The position numbers and the translations under genes were made by a program. The notes under the pieces were generated by a model, which saw nothing but the letters and a program-made list of their open reading frames with translations, was not told the origin of the DNA and made no database searches. 29,506 bases of DNA from an uncultured Clostridia bacterium. Lineage in GTDB: Bacteria; Bacillota_A; Clostridia; TANB77; CAG-508. This document shows, in pieces, positions 7,561 to 15,377 of the stretch (the first letter of the stretch is position 1; each line of letters opens with the position of its first letter). The DNA is taken from the NCBI GenBank assembly GCA_944393295.1, contig CALXZR010000033.1:1-29506 (forward strand), written 5' to 3'.

Positions 7561-7597
7561 ATTTTATGCCAATTTATACATATAAAGATTAAATCGC

Positions 7598-7626
7598 TTG
7601 TTTTTTTATATAAAAAATGATATAAG
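7598..7626 (+). promoter_or_regulatory. Promoter of the O-methyltransferase gene
   Basis: TTGTTT (7598-7603) and TATAAG (7621-7626) are separated by 17 bases. It is divergent from the cassette promoter at 7532-7560. Confidence 0.55.
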
Positions 7627-7652
7627 TAAAAATAAATAAAAAGGAGCAGAAA

Positions 7653-8243
7653 ATGGTAAATTTAGAAGAATTAGAAAAAGTAAAGAAAAAAGCTTTAGAA
7701 GACCATATTCCAATAATAATGGATGATACTTTAGAGGTCATAAAAAAAATATTAGAAGAAGAAAAACCAAAAAATATTTTAGAAATCGGAACTGCAGTAG
7801 GATATTCAGCAAGCCAATTCGCAAGATTTGCACCAGAAGCACATATAGATACTATAGAGCTTAGTGAAGAAAGAGTAAAAGAAGCAACAGAAAATATAAA
7901 AAATATTGGTGTACAAAATCAAATAACAATTTTTTTAGGAAATGCAGTTGAAATATTACCTACATTAAACAAAGAATATGATATTATTTTTATAGATGCT
8001 AATAAAGGAAAATATCCAATTTTTTTAGAGGAAGGAATTAGACTAATAAAAAATAAAGGATTAATTTTAGCTGATAATATATTATATAAGGGATATGTAC
8101 TGAGTGATTATAACAAACATAAGCAAAGAACAGCAGTAAGACACTTAAGAGAATACATAGCAAAAGCGATAGAAGATACTAGATTAGAAAGTCAAATATT
8201 AGAGGTTGGGGACGGACTAGCTATTTCTAGAGTGTCAAAGTAA
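7653..8243 (+). CDS. trmR: SAM-dependent O-methyltransferase, TrmR-like
   Basis: The 196-residue protein belongs to the class I O-methyltransferases of the caffeoyl-CoA/catechol type. Motif I is ILEIGTAVGYSA (42-53), the acidic residue binding the SAM ribose is E69 in DTIELSEER, and the metal/substrate region is FIDANKGKYP (113-122), followed by LADNILYKG. The closest well-studied relative by pattern is B. subtilis TrmR (YrrM), which methylates 5-hydroxyuridine in tRNA to 5-methoxyuridine. The U32-peptidase genes often found with trmR are not here, so the tRNA substrate is an inference. AAGGAG lies 8 bases before the ATG, and the gene has its own promoter. Confidence 0.75.
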   Translation: MVNLEELEKVKKKALEDHIPIIMDDTLEVIKKILEEEKPKNILEIGTAVGYSASQFARFAPEAHIDTIELSEERVKEATENIKNIGVQNQITIFLGNAVEILPTLNKEYDIIFIDANKGKYPIFLEEGIRLIKNKGLILADNILYKGYVLSDYNKHKQRTAVRHLREYIAKAIEDTRLESQILEVGDGLAISRVSK

Positions 8244-8368
8244 AAAAGTGTTGAATAATATATAATAATTAAATTTGTTGTAGAAAATTGAAATAATTTG
8301 CTAAAACAATTAAATAAAAGACAAAATAAAATATTTTTTTTGCAAACTGACAAAATTTTCTAAAATGA

Positions 8369-8397
8369 TTGAATAAAAATATAAAATATGATATTCT
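8369..8397 (+). promoter_or_regulatory. Possible promoter of glmU
   Basis: TTGAAT (8369-8374) and TATTCT (8392-8397) are separated by 17 bases. The 239-base gap before glmU also contains three related 14-base motifs with the core CTAAAA and an ending TT (8298-8311, 8357-8370, 8393-8406). Confidence 0.4.
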
Positions 8398-8482
8398 AAA
8401 ATCGTTATAAATTTAATATAAAGCAAATTATATAAATTTAAAGCAATTTTAAATAGTTTCTTAAAGAAAGGAATTTTAACTT

Positions 8483-9763
8483 ATGAAAATTTTAGATAAT
8501 GAAGAATATGTAATTACTGTTATTATGGCTGCTGGAAAAGGTACAAGAATGAAATCAAATAAATCAAAACTAGTACATAAAATCTATGGTAAAGAATTAG
8601 TAAAAAGAGTTGCAGAGCTAGCTTACAAAGTTGGATCTGATGAAGTTGTTGCTGTTGTTGGGCATTTAAGAGAACAAGTTCAAGAAACTCTAGGAGATTC
8701 TGTAAAATATGCCTATCAAGAGGAACTTTTAGGAACAGGTCATGCGGTAATGCAAGCAATACCATATTTGCAAGGAAAAAAAGGTAGAGTTGTTGTTTTA
8801 TATGGAGATGTTCCAATTATAAGACCAGAGACCTTAAAAAAATTGATAGAAAAAAGCATTACAAGTAAAGAATATGCTACTTTATTAACTGCAATATACG
8901 AAAATCCAACAGGATATGGAAGAATTGTGCGTGATGAAGGTGGAAGTATAGAGAAGATTGTTGAAGAAAAAGATGCAAGTAACAGTGAGAAGAAAATAAA
9001 AGAAATAAATTCTGGTATTTATTGCTTTGATATAGAAGAACTATTAAAGGCTCTAAAATTAATAAAACCAAATAATGCACAAGGAGAATATTATTTAACT
9101 GATGTTATCAAAATAATGAATGACAAAGGTCTAAAAACAGGTGCTGTTATTGTAGAAGATAATACAGAAATTTTAGGTGTAAATGATAGAGCACAATTAG
9201 AATTATTAACAAGAGTAATGAGAATGCGTATAAATAGTGAACATATGAGAAATGGTGTTACTATAGAAGATGCAAATTCAATCTATATTTATGATGATGT
9301 AAAAATTGGAAAAGATACAGTTATTCATCCAAATACTATTATTCAAAGTAATGTAACAATTGGAGAAAACTGCGAAATTGGACCAAATGCTTTTATTAGA
9401 GAAGGTTGCGTACTAAAAGATAAAGTAAAAATAGGAAATTGTGTAGAAATAAAGAAAACAACGATAGGAGAAGGATCAAAAGTTCCGCACTTAACTTATC
9501 TAGGAGATTGCAAGGTTGGAAAAAATTGTAATATAGGATGTGGAACTATTACTTGTAATTATGATGGAGTAAATAAACATCAAACAATTATAGGAGATAA
9601 TGCTTTTATAGGTTCAAATGTAAGTTTAGTAGCACCTGTTAAAATTGGAAACAATGTTACAGTTGCTGCTGGATCTACAATTACAGAAGATATACCTGAT
9701 AATACTTTATCTATTGCAAGAGAAAGACAAATAAATAAAGAAGGATATTATAATAAAAAATAA
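8483..9763 (+). CDS. glmU: Bifunctional UDP-GlcNAc pyrophosphorylase / glucosamine-1-phosphate acetyltransferase
   Basis: GlmU makes UDP-N-acetylglucosamine, the precursor of peptidoglycan and wall polymers: the C-terminal domain acetylates glucosamine-1-phosphate and the N-terminal domain adds UMP. The N-terminal nucleotidyltransferase shows MAAGKGTRMKS (residues 15-25), LYGDVPIIRPETL and NSGIYCFD. From about 250 the protein is a left-handed beta-helix of hexapeptides (IGENCEIGPNAFI through IGNNVTVAAGSTI). The acetyltransferase motifs HLTYLGDCKVG and GTITCNYDG are intact. At 426 residues it is slightly shorter than the usual 450-460, mainly at the C-terminus. AAAGGA precedes the ATG. Confidence 0.95.
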   Translation: MKILDNEEYVITVIMAAGKGTRMKSNKSKLVHKIYGKELVKRVAELAYKVGSDEVVAVVGHLREQVQETLGDSVKYAYQEELLGTGHAVMQAIPYLQGKKGRVVVLYGDVPIIRPETLKKLIEKSITSKEYATLLTAIYENPTGYGRIVRDEGGSIEKIVEEKDASNSEKKIKEINSGIYCFDIEELLKALKLIKPNNAQGEYYLTDVIKIMNDKGLKTGAVIVEDNTEILGVNDRAQLELLTRVMRMRINSEHMRNGVTIEDANSIYIYDDVKIGKDTVIHPNTIIQSNVTIGENCEIGPNAFIREGCVLKDKVKIGNCVEIKKTTIGEGSKVPHLTYLGDCKVGKNCNIGCGTITCNYDGVNKHQTIIGDNAFIGSNVSLVAPVKIGNNVTVAAGSTITEDIPDNTLSIARERQINKEGYYNKK

Positions 9764-9768
9764 ATTTC

Positions 9769-9811
9769 AAGGAATTAATATTTTAATAATAAAATATTTA
9801 ATTCCTTTTTT
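9769..9811 (+). terminator. Intrinsic terminator of glmU
   Basis: An aaggaattaa...tatttta arm (9769-9785) pairs with taaaatatttaattcctt (9790-9807) with one bulged base, followed by a T-rich run. Confidence 0.85.
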
Positions 9812-9821
9812 ATTTAAAAAC

Positions 9822-9850
9822 TTGATATATATTTTTCTTTGGTATAAAAT
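9822..9850 (+). promoter_or_regulatory. Promoter of the two unrecognised genes
   Basis: TTGATA (9822-9827) and TAAAAT (9845-9850) are separated by 17 bases. Transcription would start near 9857, which excludes an in-frame ATG at 9853 and supports the start at 9880. Confidence 0.6.
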
Positions 9851-9879
9851 AAATGTATATAAAATATTTGGAGAAAATT

Positions 9880-10572
9880 ATGAATTACGAGCAATATTTT
9901 TCAAAAATTCAAAATACAGTACAAGGCAGACATGCAATGGGTGAAACATTAGAAAATTATGTTTTTGAGAAAAAATATAGAGCTAGTGGTTTTGCTGAGA
10001 AAGGATTTTCAATAGAAGAATTTAAAAGTTTAAGAAAAGAGCAATTATCTCAGATGCATGAAGCTTATATATTACTAAATCAAGGAAAGTATAATAGGTT
10101 AATGGGACCAAGAGATGCTAATGATACAAGTATTGAAGCGGCAAGAAGAGTTACTGGAAAAAATCAAACATATAATACAGGTTTGTTAGCAATAGATAAT
10201 GATGATATATATTTAGCTTCAGCTTTAGCAAGTATGGAATATACAGAAATACCATATAGCCAATTGCCTAGCTATACAGTATCAAACATTGTTGATAGTG
10301 TTGAAGCAATGAGAGCTTTGGCGGAATACAATTTACAAGCAAAAATTAGTTTACCTAATATCTGTTTTGGAACAGATGCTTTAAAAAGAGAATGTAATAA
10401 AGCAACTAGAGGATTTAATAAAGAAATGTTCCAAGATTTTGCATATGAAAGCCAAGATAATGGGATTATACAAAAAGTAGCGAGAGCTTTTGATAAATTT
10501 TTACATCCAGAGAAGGAAAAATATAATCCAAATAGATTTGGAAATAAGGAGATAGAAACAGAAAGAGAGTAA
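9880..10572 (+). CDS. Unrecognised 230-residue cytoplasmic protein
   Basis: I cannot assign a family. The start at 9880 is chosen because TTGGAGA lies 5 bases upstream and an alternative ATG at 9853 falls ahead of the predicted transcription start. The protein has no signal peptide or membrane segment. It is mixed helical, with polar stretches such as KYNRLMGPRDANDTSIEAARR (split around residues 69-90), a hydrophobic middle (LASALASMEY near 125-135) and a charged C-terminal tail ending in ETERE. No enzyme motif is obvious. The 151-residue gene follows after 25 bases on the same strand, so the two are likely co-transcribed. Confidence 0.65.
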   Translation: MNYEQYFSKIQNTVQGRHAMGETLENYVFEKKYRASGFAEKGFSIEEFKSLRKEQLSQMHEAYILLNQGKYNRLMGPRDANDTSIEAARRVTGKNQTYNTGLLAIDNDDIYLASALASMEYTEIPYSQLPSYTVSNIVDSVEAMRALAEYNLQAKISLPNICFGTDALKRECNKATRGFNKEMFQDFAYESQDNGIIQKVARAFDKFLHPEKEKYNPNRFGNKEIETERE

Positions 10573-10597
10573 AATACGTAAGAAGAAGGGGAATTTT

Positions 10598-11053
10598 ATG
10601 GAGTTTGAAATAACAGCATCTGTTGCAGCAGAAGCAATCGCAATTTTAGAAAATACAGAAATTTCATTAGTTGCAAAAGTACCATTAAAAATTTTAGAAA
10701 TGTTGCAAAGTAAAGCAGATCAAGCCAATAAAAAAGTCGAATTAGATTATACAAAATCTTATTCAGAACAAAATATATCTGAAGAAGCAAAAGGAATAAT
10801 AACTTTGATATATAGACAATATTGGTGTACAGAAAGTGAACGAAAAGAATTAGATAAAAAATTATTAGAAAACGAAGAAATAAAAAAGAGAGAAAGATAT
10901 AATCCAGATAATATATTTAAGAAAGTAGATGAGGACAATAAATATGATACTATAAGTAAAGAATATAGTGAAGAAAAAAGTTTAACAGTAACTGAAAATT
11001 TAAAATGGTATCAAAAAATTATAAATAAAATAAAATCATTTTTTAATAAATAG
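10598..11053 (+). CDS. Unnamed Clostridia protein family (hypothetical)
   Basis: This 151-residue protein has a layout I associate with small unnamed proteins in gut Clostridia: an N-terminal helical part with VPLKILEMLQ (about 28-37), a central segment with SEEAKGIITLIYRQYWC (about 61-77, hydrophobic and aromatic), a run of charged residues ending in ERYNPDNIFKK, and an amphipathic tail WYQKIINKIKSFFNK. The tail, with alternating hydrophobic and lysine residues, could bind membranes. No catalytic motif is seen. AGAAGGGG lies upstream of the ATG. Function unknown; placement with the preceding gene in one transcript is inferred from 25-base spacing and the terminator after this gene. Confidence 0.65.
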   Translation: MEFEITASVAAEAIAILENTEISLVAKVPLKILEMLQSKADQANKKVELDYTKSYSEQNISEEAKGIITLIYRQYWCTESERKELDKKLLENEEIKKRERYNPDNIFKKVDEDNKYDTISKEYSEEKSLTVTENLKWYQKIINKIKSFFNK

Positions 11054-11055
11054 AA

Positions 11056-11084
11056 AGAAAAGCGATAAAATCGCTTTTCTTTTT
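11056..11084. terminator. Bidirectional intrinsic terminator
   Basis: An 11-bp perfect stem (agaaaagcgat / atcgcttttct, loop aaa) has a T-run on the + side and an A-rich flank that gives U-rich sequence on the - side. It serves the + strand gene ending at 11053 and probably the converging - strand gene ending at 11122. Confidence 0.88.
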
Positions 11085-11121
11085 AGCTCTAATAATAGAA
11101 ATTCTATATTATAAAGCAAAC

Positions 11122-11502
11122 TTAAGGATTTTGTTCACCAGGAATTATATAATCAATTACTCCATAAATTAGAGCTCCAATAATAGCAGCTACCCAAGAT
11201 ATAGAATAACCAGCAACGAAAAACTGTGTTGCATACAAGGTAATAACTGCTAAAACGAATCCAACAAAACCTTTACCAAAAGCAATAGAATGAAGACCTG
11301 TAAATTTTACAATTAAATAATCCATAACTGTTAAAACTATTGCAGCTAATCCTAAAGCCCAGATATTATTAATTGAAAAACCTGGTGTGAAAAATGCAGT
11401 AATTCCAAGGATAATTGCTGCAACTATAAATCTTCCAATAATTTGTCCAAAAGCACCCATTGTACTATTGCTGGATTGTATATCAGTATTATTGTTATCC
11501 AT
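11122..11502 (-). CDS. Four-helix membrane protein, YvlD / phage-holin-like family
   Basis: The 126-residue protein has a short polar N-terminus (N/S-rich, about 1-14) followed by four hydrophobic segments (about 20-42, 47-64, 73-95, 99-120) separated by short loops. This fits the small membrane family often labelled phage holin family 4 or YvlD. Despite the label, chromosomal members in Bacillota are not lysis proteins; some are linked to envelope stress. There are no phage genes nearby. AAGGAG lies 7 bases before the ATG. It is alone on the - strand and converges on the two-gene unit to its left. Confidence 0.75.
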   Translation of the reverse strand: MDNNNTDIQSSNSTMGAFGQIIGRFIVAAIILGITAFFTPGFSINNIWALGLAAIVLTVMDYLIVKFTGLHSIAFGKGFVGFVLAVITLYATQFFVAGYSISWVAAIIGALIYGVIDYIIPGEQNP

Positions 11503-11623
11503 TTTGTTCTCCTTCCCTTTTAAAAGCTATATTCATTTTTATTTTTTATAATAAAAACAAATATATAAGTATATTTTAATAATTTTTGCAAAAAATATTC
11601 ACATAAAAGAAAGGAAACAAAAA

Positions 11624-12298
11624 ATGATTTTAATTTTTGTAAAAAGTATTATATTATACTCAATTGTTTTAATTGTTATGAGATGTATGGGGAAAAGAGA
11701 AATTGGGCAAATGCAACCTTTTGAATTAGCTATAGCTATTATGATAGCAGATTTAGCTGCGACTCCAATGACAGAAATTGGTATTCCATTATTATATGGA
11801 TTTATCCCTATTTTAGGATTACTTTTTATGCATATTATTATTTCTCTTGGAAATTTAAAGAGTATAAGAATGAGAGAACTTATCTGTGGTAAACCAAGGA
11901 TTTTAATATATAGAGGCAAGATTGATGAAAAAGCTCTAAAACAGGAAAATTTTACAATTAATGAATTACAAGAAAGATTAAGAGTAAATAATATAAATAA
12001 TTTAGGTGATGTTGAATTTGCTATATTAGAAACAAGTGGTCAAATAAGTGTTGTTCAAAAGCCTGAAAAAAGAGCTTTAAAACCTGAAGATTTTAATATT
12101 GATGCAAAATACGAAGGAATAGCTTATGATTTAGTAATAGATGGTAAAATTATGATGGACAATCTAAAGAAAATTGGAAAAACTAAGGATTGGCTAGAAA
12201 AAGAAGTTGGTAAATTTAATATGAAGCCAGAAGAGGCTTTGGTAGTAGTTTTAAATGGTGATAAAACAATATACTGCCAAAAGAAGGAGGAATTTTGA
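11624..12298 (+). CDS. DUF421 (YetF/YcaP-type) membrane protein
   Basis: The 224-residue protein starts with three hydrophobic segments (about 2-20, 33-50, 55-75). The family signature RCMGKREIGQMQPFELAIAI lies between the first two. A cytoplasmic alpha/beta domain follows, with FTINELQERLRVNNINNLGDVEFAILE (about 107-135) and a C-terminal repeat-like strand. DUF421 proteins are widespread in spore-forming and related Bacillota, and B. subtilis paralogues such as SpoVAE-neighbour YetF-like proteins and YkjA are of unclear function. AAAGGAAA precedes the ATG. It overlaps the downstream DUF4363 gene by 4 bases, a pairing commonly seen in Clostridia. Confidence 0.88.
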   Translation: MILIFVKSIILYSIVLIVMRCMGKREIGQMQPFELAIAIMIADLAATPMTEIGIPLLYGFIPILGLLFMHIIISLGNLKSIRMRELICGKPRILIYRGKIDEKALKQENFTINELQERLRVNNINNLGDVEFAILETSGQISVVQKPEKRALKPEDFNIDAKYEGIAYDLVIDGKIMMDNLKKIGKTKDWLEKEVGKFNMKPEEALVVVLNGDKTIYCQKKEEF

Positions 12299-12756
12299 AA
12301 AAAATAAAGCGAGAAATATGGCTTTTAATTATAATATTAATAATTATTATAGCTTTGGAGCTTATAACTAATTTTATAGCAAATAGAAGCATAGATAGCA
12401 TTTTGGGTAAATTAAGTGAACTTAAAGAAAACTTACAAAATGTAGAAAAAAATGAAGAACTAACATTATCTTTAGAAAATAAAAATGAGTTAGAATTAGA
12501 AGAAGTAGATAAGGAAATAGACGGTATTATAGAAGACATAGGCAATTTAAAAAATGATTGGTTTAAGGAGGAAAAAAAGCTTTCATTTTTTGCAGAACAT
12601 GATGAACTTGAAAAAATAAGTTATGCAATTACAATACTAGAGGAAAACGCCATAAATAATGAATATAATAATGCCTTAGAGAATCTTGTAGAGGCTAAAT
12701 ATTGGCTTGAGCACGTAAAAGAAAAAGATAGTTTCCGTTTAAAAAATATTTTCTAA
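12295..12756 (+). CDS. DUF4363 family membrane-anchored protein (TTG start)
   Basis: The 153-residue protein has one N-terminal membrane segment (about 8-27) and a long, largely helical extracytoplasmic part rich in Glu, Lys and Leu. The FAEHDELEKISYAI stretch (about 98-111) and the ending SFRLKNIF are typical of DUF4363. The start is TTG at 12295, overlapping the previous stop as TTGA, with AAGGAGG in the end of the preceding gene; no suitable ATG exists. Overlap and family pairing point to translational coupling and joint function with the DUF421 protein, perhaps as one membrane complex. The biochemical role is unknown. Confidence 0.82.
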   Translation: MKKIKREIWLLIIILIIIIALELITNFIANRSIDSILGKLSELKENLQNVEKNEELTLSLENKNELELEEVDKEIDGIIEDIGNLKNDWFKEEKKLSFFAEHDELEKISYAITILEENAINNEYNNALENLVEAKYWLEHVKEKDSFRLKNIF

Positions 12757-12760
12757 ATAA

Positions 12761-12789
12761 AAAAACTAAGTATTTAAACTTAGTTTTTT
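12761..12789. terminator. Bidirectional intrinsic terminator
   Basis: An 11-bp perfect stem (aaaaactaagt / acttagttttt, 12761-12771 with 12778-12788) sits between the converging DUF4363 gene and the GtrB-like gene and has A-run and T-run flanks, so it can act on both strands. Confidence 0.85.
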
Positions 12790-12816
12790 AGTAAGTAATT
12801 TTTGTAAAATTCAAAA

Positions 12817-13761
12817 TTAGTCTTCCTTTGGATTTTCACTAGTTTCACGAACGATGTAAACAGGTCTTTTCTTTACTTCCAAATAAGTTTTTGACAAATA
12901 TTGTCCTATTATGCCAAGAGAAAATAATTGAACACCGCTAACCATAAATATAATACAAACTAAAGAAGGCCAACCACTTGTAGGATCTCCATATAGAAGC
13001 GTTTTTGCTATAATAACTAATATTAGTAAAAATGAAATTATACAAAATAATATTCCAAGAACAGAAGAAAATATTAAAGGAGTAGTAGAGAAGGCTGTAA
13101 TTCCTTCAATTGCATATTTAAATAATTTCCAGAAAGACCATTTAGTTTCACCAGCAACTCTTTCAATATTTTCGTATTCAATCCATTTTACTTTGTAGCC
13201 TACAAAACTGAATAAACCTTTAGAATAACGATTATATTCTTTTAATTCCAATAATGAATTTGTAACTTGTCTGGTCATAAGCATATAATCTCTAGCTCCA
13301 TCAACCATTTGAACTTTTGACATTTTATTAATAATTTTATAAAACATTCTAGCAAAGAAACTTCTAATTGGAGGTTCACCTTTTCTTGTTACTCTTCTAG
13401 TTCCAACCATATCAAAGCCCTCATTTTTTATAGCATCATACATTTCTTTTAATAAAGCAGGAGGATCTTGCAAGTCTGCATCCATTAAAGTAACAAAATC
13501 TCCAGTACTAGCTTCTAAACCTGCATACATAGCTGCTTCTTTTCCAAAATTTCTAGAAAAAGAAATATATCTAACTTTTGAATCTTTTTTATTTAATTCT
13601 TTCATAACTTTTAAAGTATTATCTGAAGAACCATCATTTACAAATATATATTCAAAATCTACATTTTCAAAGTTCTTAATTTGTTTCTCCATTTCTTCGT
13701 AAAATAGAGGTAACGCTTTTTCTTCATTATAGCAAGAAACAATAACAGATATTTTATCCAT
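12817..13761 (-). CDS. GtrB-like polyprenyl-phosphate glycosyltransferase (GT2)
   Basis: The 314-residue protein has a GT2 domain (about 4-220) with VSCYNEE, the nucleotide-sugar motif NDGSSDNT (42-49) and the DXD-type DADLQDPP (94-101). Two membrane helices follow (about 228-253 and 266-288). This is the architecture of GtrB/DPM-like enzymes such as B. subtilis CsbB and YkoT, which load glucose or another sugar on undecaprenyl phosphate on the inner face. The product would feed a GT-C enzyme acting outside, and two GT-C-like proteins lie immediately upstream in the same transcript. No GtrA-type flippase is in this window. AAAGGA precedes the ATG. Confidence 0.9.
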   Translation of the reverse strand: MDKISVIVSCYNEEKALPLFYEEMEKQIKNFENVDFEYIFVNDGSSDNTLKVMKELNKKDSKVRYISFSRNFGKEAAMYAGLEASTGDFVTLMDADLQDPPALLKEMYDAIKNEGFDMVGTRRVTRKGEPPIRSFFARMFYKIINKMSKVQMVDGARDYMLMTRQVTNSLLELKEYNRYSKGLFSFVGYKVKWIEYENIERVAGETKWSFWKLFKYAIEGITAFSTTPLIFSSVLGILFCIISFLLILVIIAKTLLYGDPTSGWPSLVCIIFMVSGVQLFSLGIIGQYLSKTYLEVKKRPVYIVRETSENPKED

Positions 13762-13781
13762 AAATTTAAATCCTTTCTAAA

Positions 13782-15377
13782 TTAATTTTTTTCTATGTTT
13801 AATTTTTTATTAACTAGTTCAAATACAATTTTAAAACCGCATGCAGCAGAAGGTAGTAACAAGAAGTAGAATGGTATCACATAAATACACTTGGTTTCCC
13901 ATAGTATATGGAATAAAAAGCCACCTAAAAGGCTAAGTAATAAAATAAAATTTTGCTCTGTAAATTTTTTTAATTTAATATTATAAATTGTAGAAACACT
14001 AGACATGGCAAATACTAAAACTTCAAATATATTTAAATAATAGGTTATAAATGTATGAAGCTTGCCATGAAAAATACTCTGCAAAATTTTATTGTTTTGA
14101 ATATAGTTTTGATATTCGCTTGATGAGTTTTCAAATTCATCTAAAGGTTCTGCTGACCATATTCCTTGAAAGGCTGGTTCACACCAAGTTGATAAAATTT
14201 TGTCTGCATAGAATTTTATAAAAGTTTTTGGTGAAGAAATGAATTCTTCTAGTCTATTTTTTATTATTTCAATGCTTTCCGCTTTTGCAGCTTCTGTATT
14301 ATAATTGTTATCATTATAAATAGCTTCTACATTTTTGCCTTCATTGTACCAACCAGCATTTCTAGTTGCAGGCTTTTGAATTCCCATTGCAATATAAGAA
14401 ATCATTGGTGTACCATCACTTATTTCTTTTCCAGTACGCAATTCTGCATATTTAATAATTGCTTTATTGCTAAATACGAATAATACTAATGTTAATAATA
14501 CTATTAAAAGGTTTTTTTTGTCAAATTTTTGAATACAATCTAAAATTAAGGAAATTATAAAGGCTATCATAATAATTTCATAATTACTTTTTAGTATTAT
14601 AGAAAAAATTAAACTAAAACAAGCAATTAATAAATATTTAACTTTTCTATCTTTATAATATAGCAGTAAAAGGTATATTGCAATAAGAGAAAAGGCAAAA
14701 CCAAAAATATTACCATAAACCATTACGCACAGCATTGGTAAAACTAAGAAACTAGGAAAAATTATTAAAAGCATTTTATTAATTTCTTCGTTTTTATAAA
14801 TCAATTTAGTGATTTTGTATAATATATAAAAAGAAATTATTGTAAATAATATATTTAAATTTTGTATTAAAAGAGGAGAACTTGTAAAAAATATATTAAT
14901 TAAAAATTCTAAGAAAAACACAATGCCAAGTTGTAAAGGATGTAAAAATAAATAGCCTCCTTCATCTAAAAAACTATAGTCACCATTTTTAAAAGAGATT
15001 GCAGCAGCTAGTACGAATTTCTGGTCAGCCTTTACAGGAGCTTGTACAAAATTTACCCAGAATAAACTAAAAATTGTGACTAAGCTTAAGCTTAGAATAA
15101 GGATAATTTTTATGTTTAATTTTTTGGAAATATTATATACAAGGTAAAATATACTTGTTAATAAAATTATTCCAATTAAAATAGTTGGAATAAAGTTGAT
15201 AGTATAATAAATACCTTCATTATAATCAGTATATGTTGTATTTCTAAAATTTGCTCTTATAAATAAAGTACAAATAGTTAAAGCAATTAAAATAATAGCT
15301 ACTAAAATTGTAACAAAATTAATAGAAAAACGATTAAATATTATTTTAGCTGAATTAGTTTTTTTATTAGTTTTCAA
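13782..15377 (-). CDS. Polytopic GT-C-like glycosyltransferase (GT39-type)
   Basis: This 531-residue protein has about ten to twelve membrane segments. In the first extracytoplasmic loop, after a helix ending near 112, is VKADQKFVLAAAISFKNGDYSFL, in which D118 is in the place of the catalytic aspartate of PMT/ArnT-type GT-C enzymes, followed by GGYLFLHPLQLG. A large loop at about 315-410 contains aromatic and charged residues. Such enzymes transfer a sugar from a polyprenyl-phosphate donor to surface polymers or proteins. The start is TTG at 15377, with GGAGG about 9 bases upstream, and it overlaps the end of the preceding gene by 11 bases. The acceptor is not known. Confidence 0.75.
   Translation of the reverse strand: MKTNKKTNSAKIIFNRFSINFVTILVAIILIALTICTLFIRANFRNTTYTDYNEGIYYTINFIPTILIGIILLTSIFYLVYNISKKLNIKIILILSLSLVTIFSLFWVNFVQAPVKADQKFVLAAAISFKNGDYSFLDEGGYLFLHPLQLGIVFFLEFLINIFFTSSPLLIQNLNILFTIISFYILYKITKLIYKNEEINKMLLIIFPSFLVLPMLCVMVYGNIFGFAFSLIAIYLLLLYYKDRKVKYLLIACFSLIFSIILKSNYEIIMIAFIISLILDCIQKFDKKNLLIVLLTLVLFVFSNKAIIKYAELRTGKEISDGTPMISYIAMGIQKPATRNAGWYNEGKNVEAIYNDNNYNTEAAKAESIEIIKNRLEEFISSPKTFIKFYADKILSTWCEPAFQGIWSAEPLDEFENSSSEYQNYIQNNKILQSIFHGKLHTFITYYLNIFEVLVFAMSSVSTIYNIKLKKFTEQNFILLLSLLGGFLFHILWETKCIYVIPFYFLLLPSAACGFKIVFELVNKKLNIEKN

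Noticed and set aside
11122..11502. A phage holin suggesting a prophage
   Set aside because: The family label is misleading; the protein is a YvlD-type chromosomal membrane protein and no other phage gene is present.
11503..11623. Divergent promoters between the YvlD-like and DUF421 genes
   Set aside because: They must exist, but no pair of boxes with proper spacing stands out from the AT-rich background.
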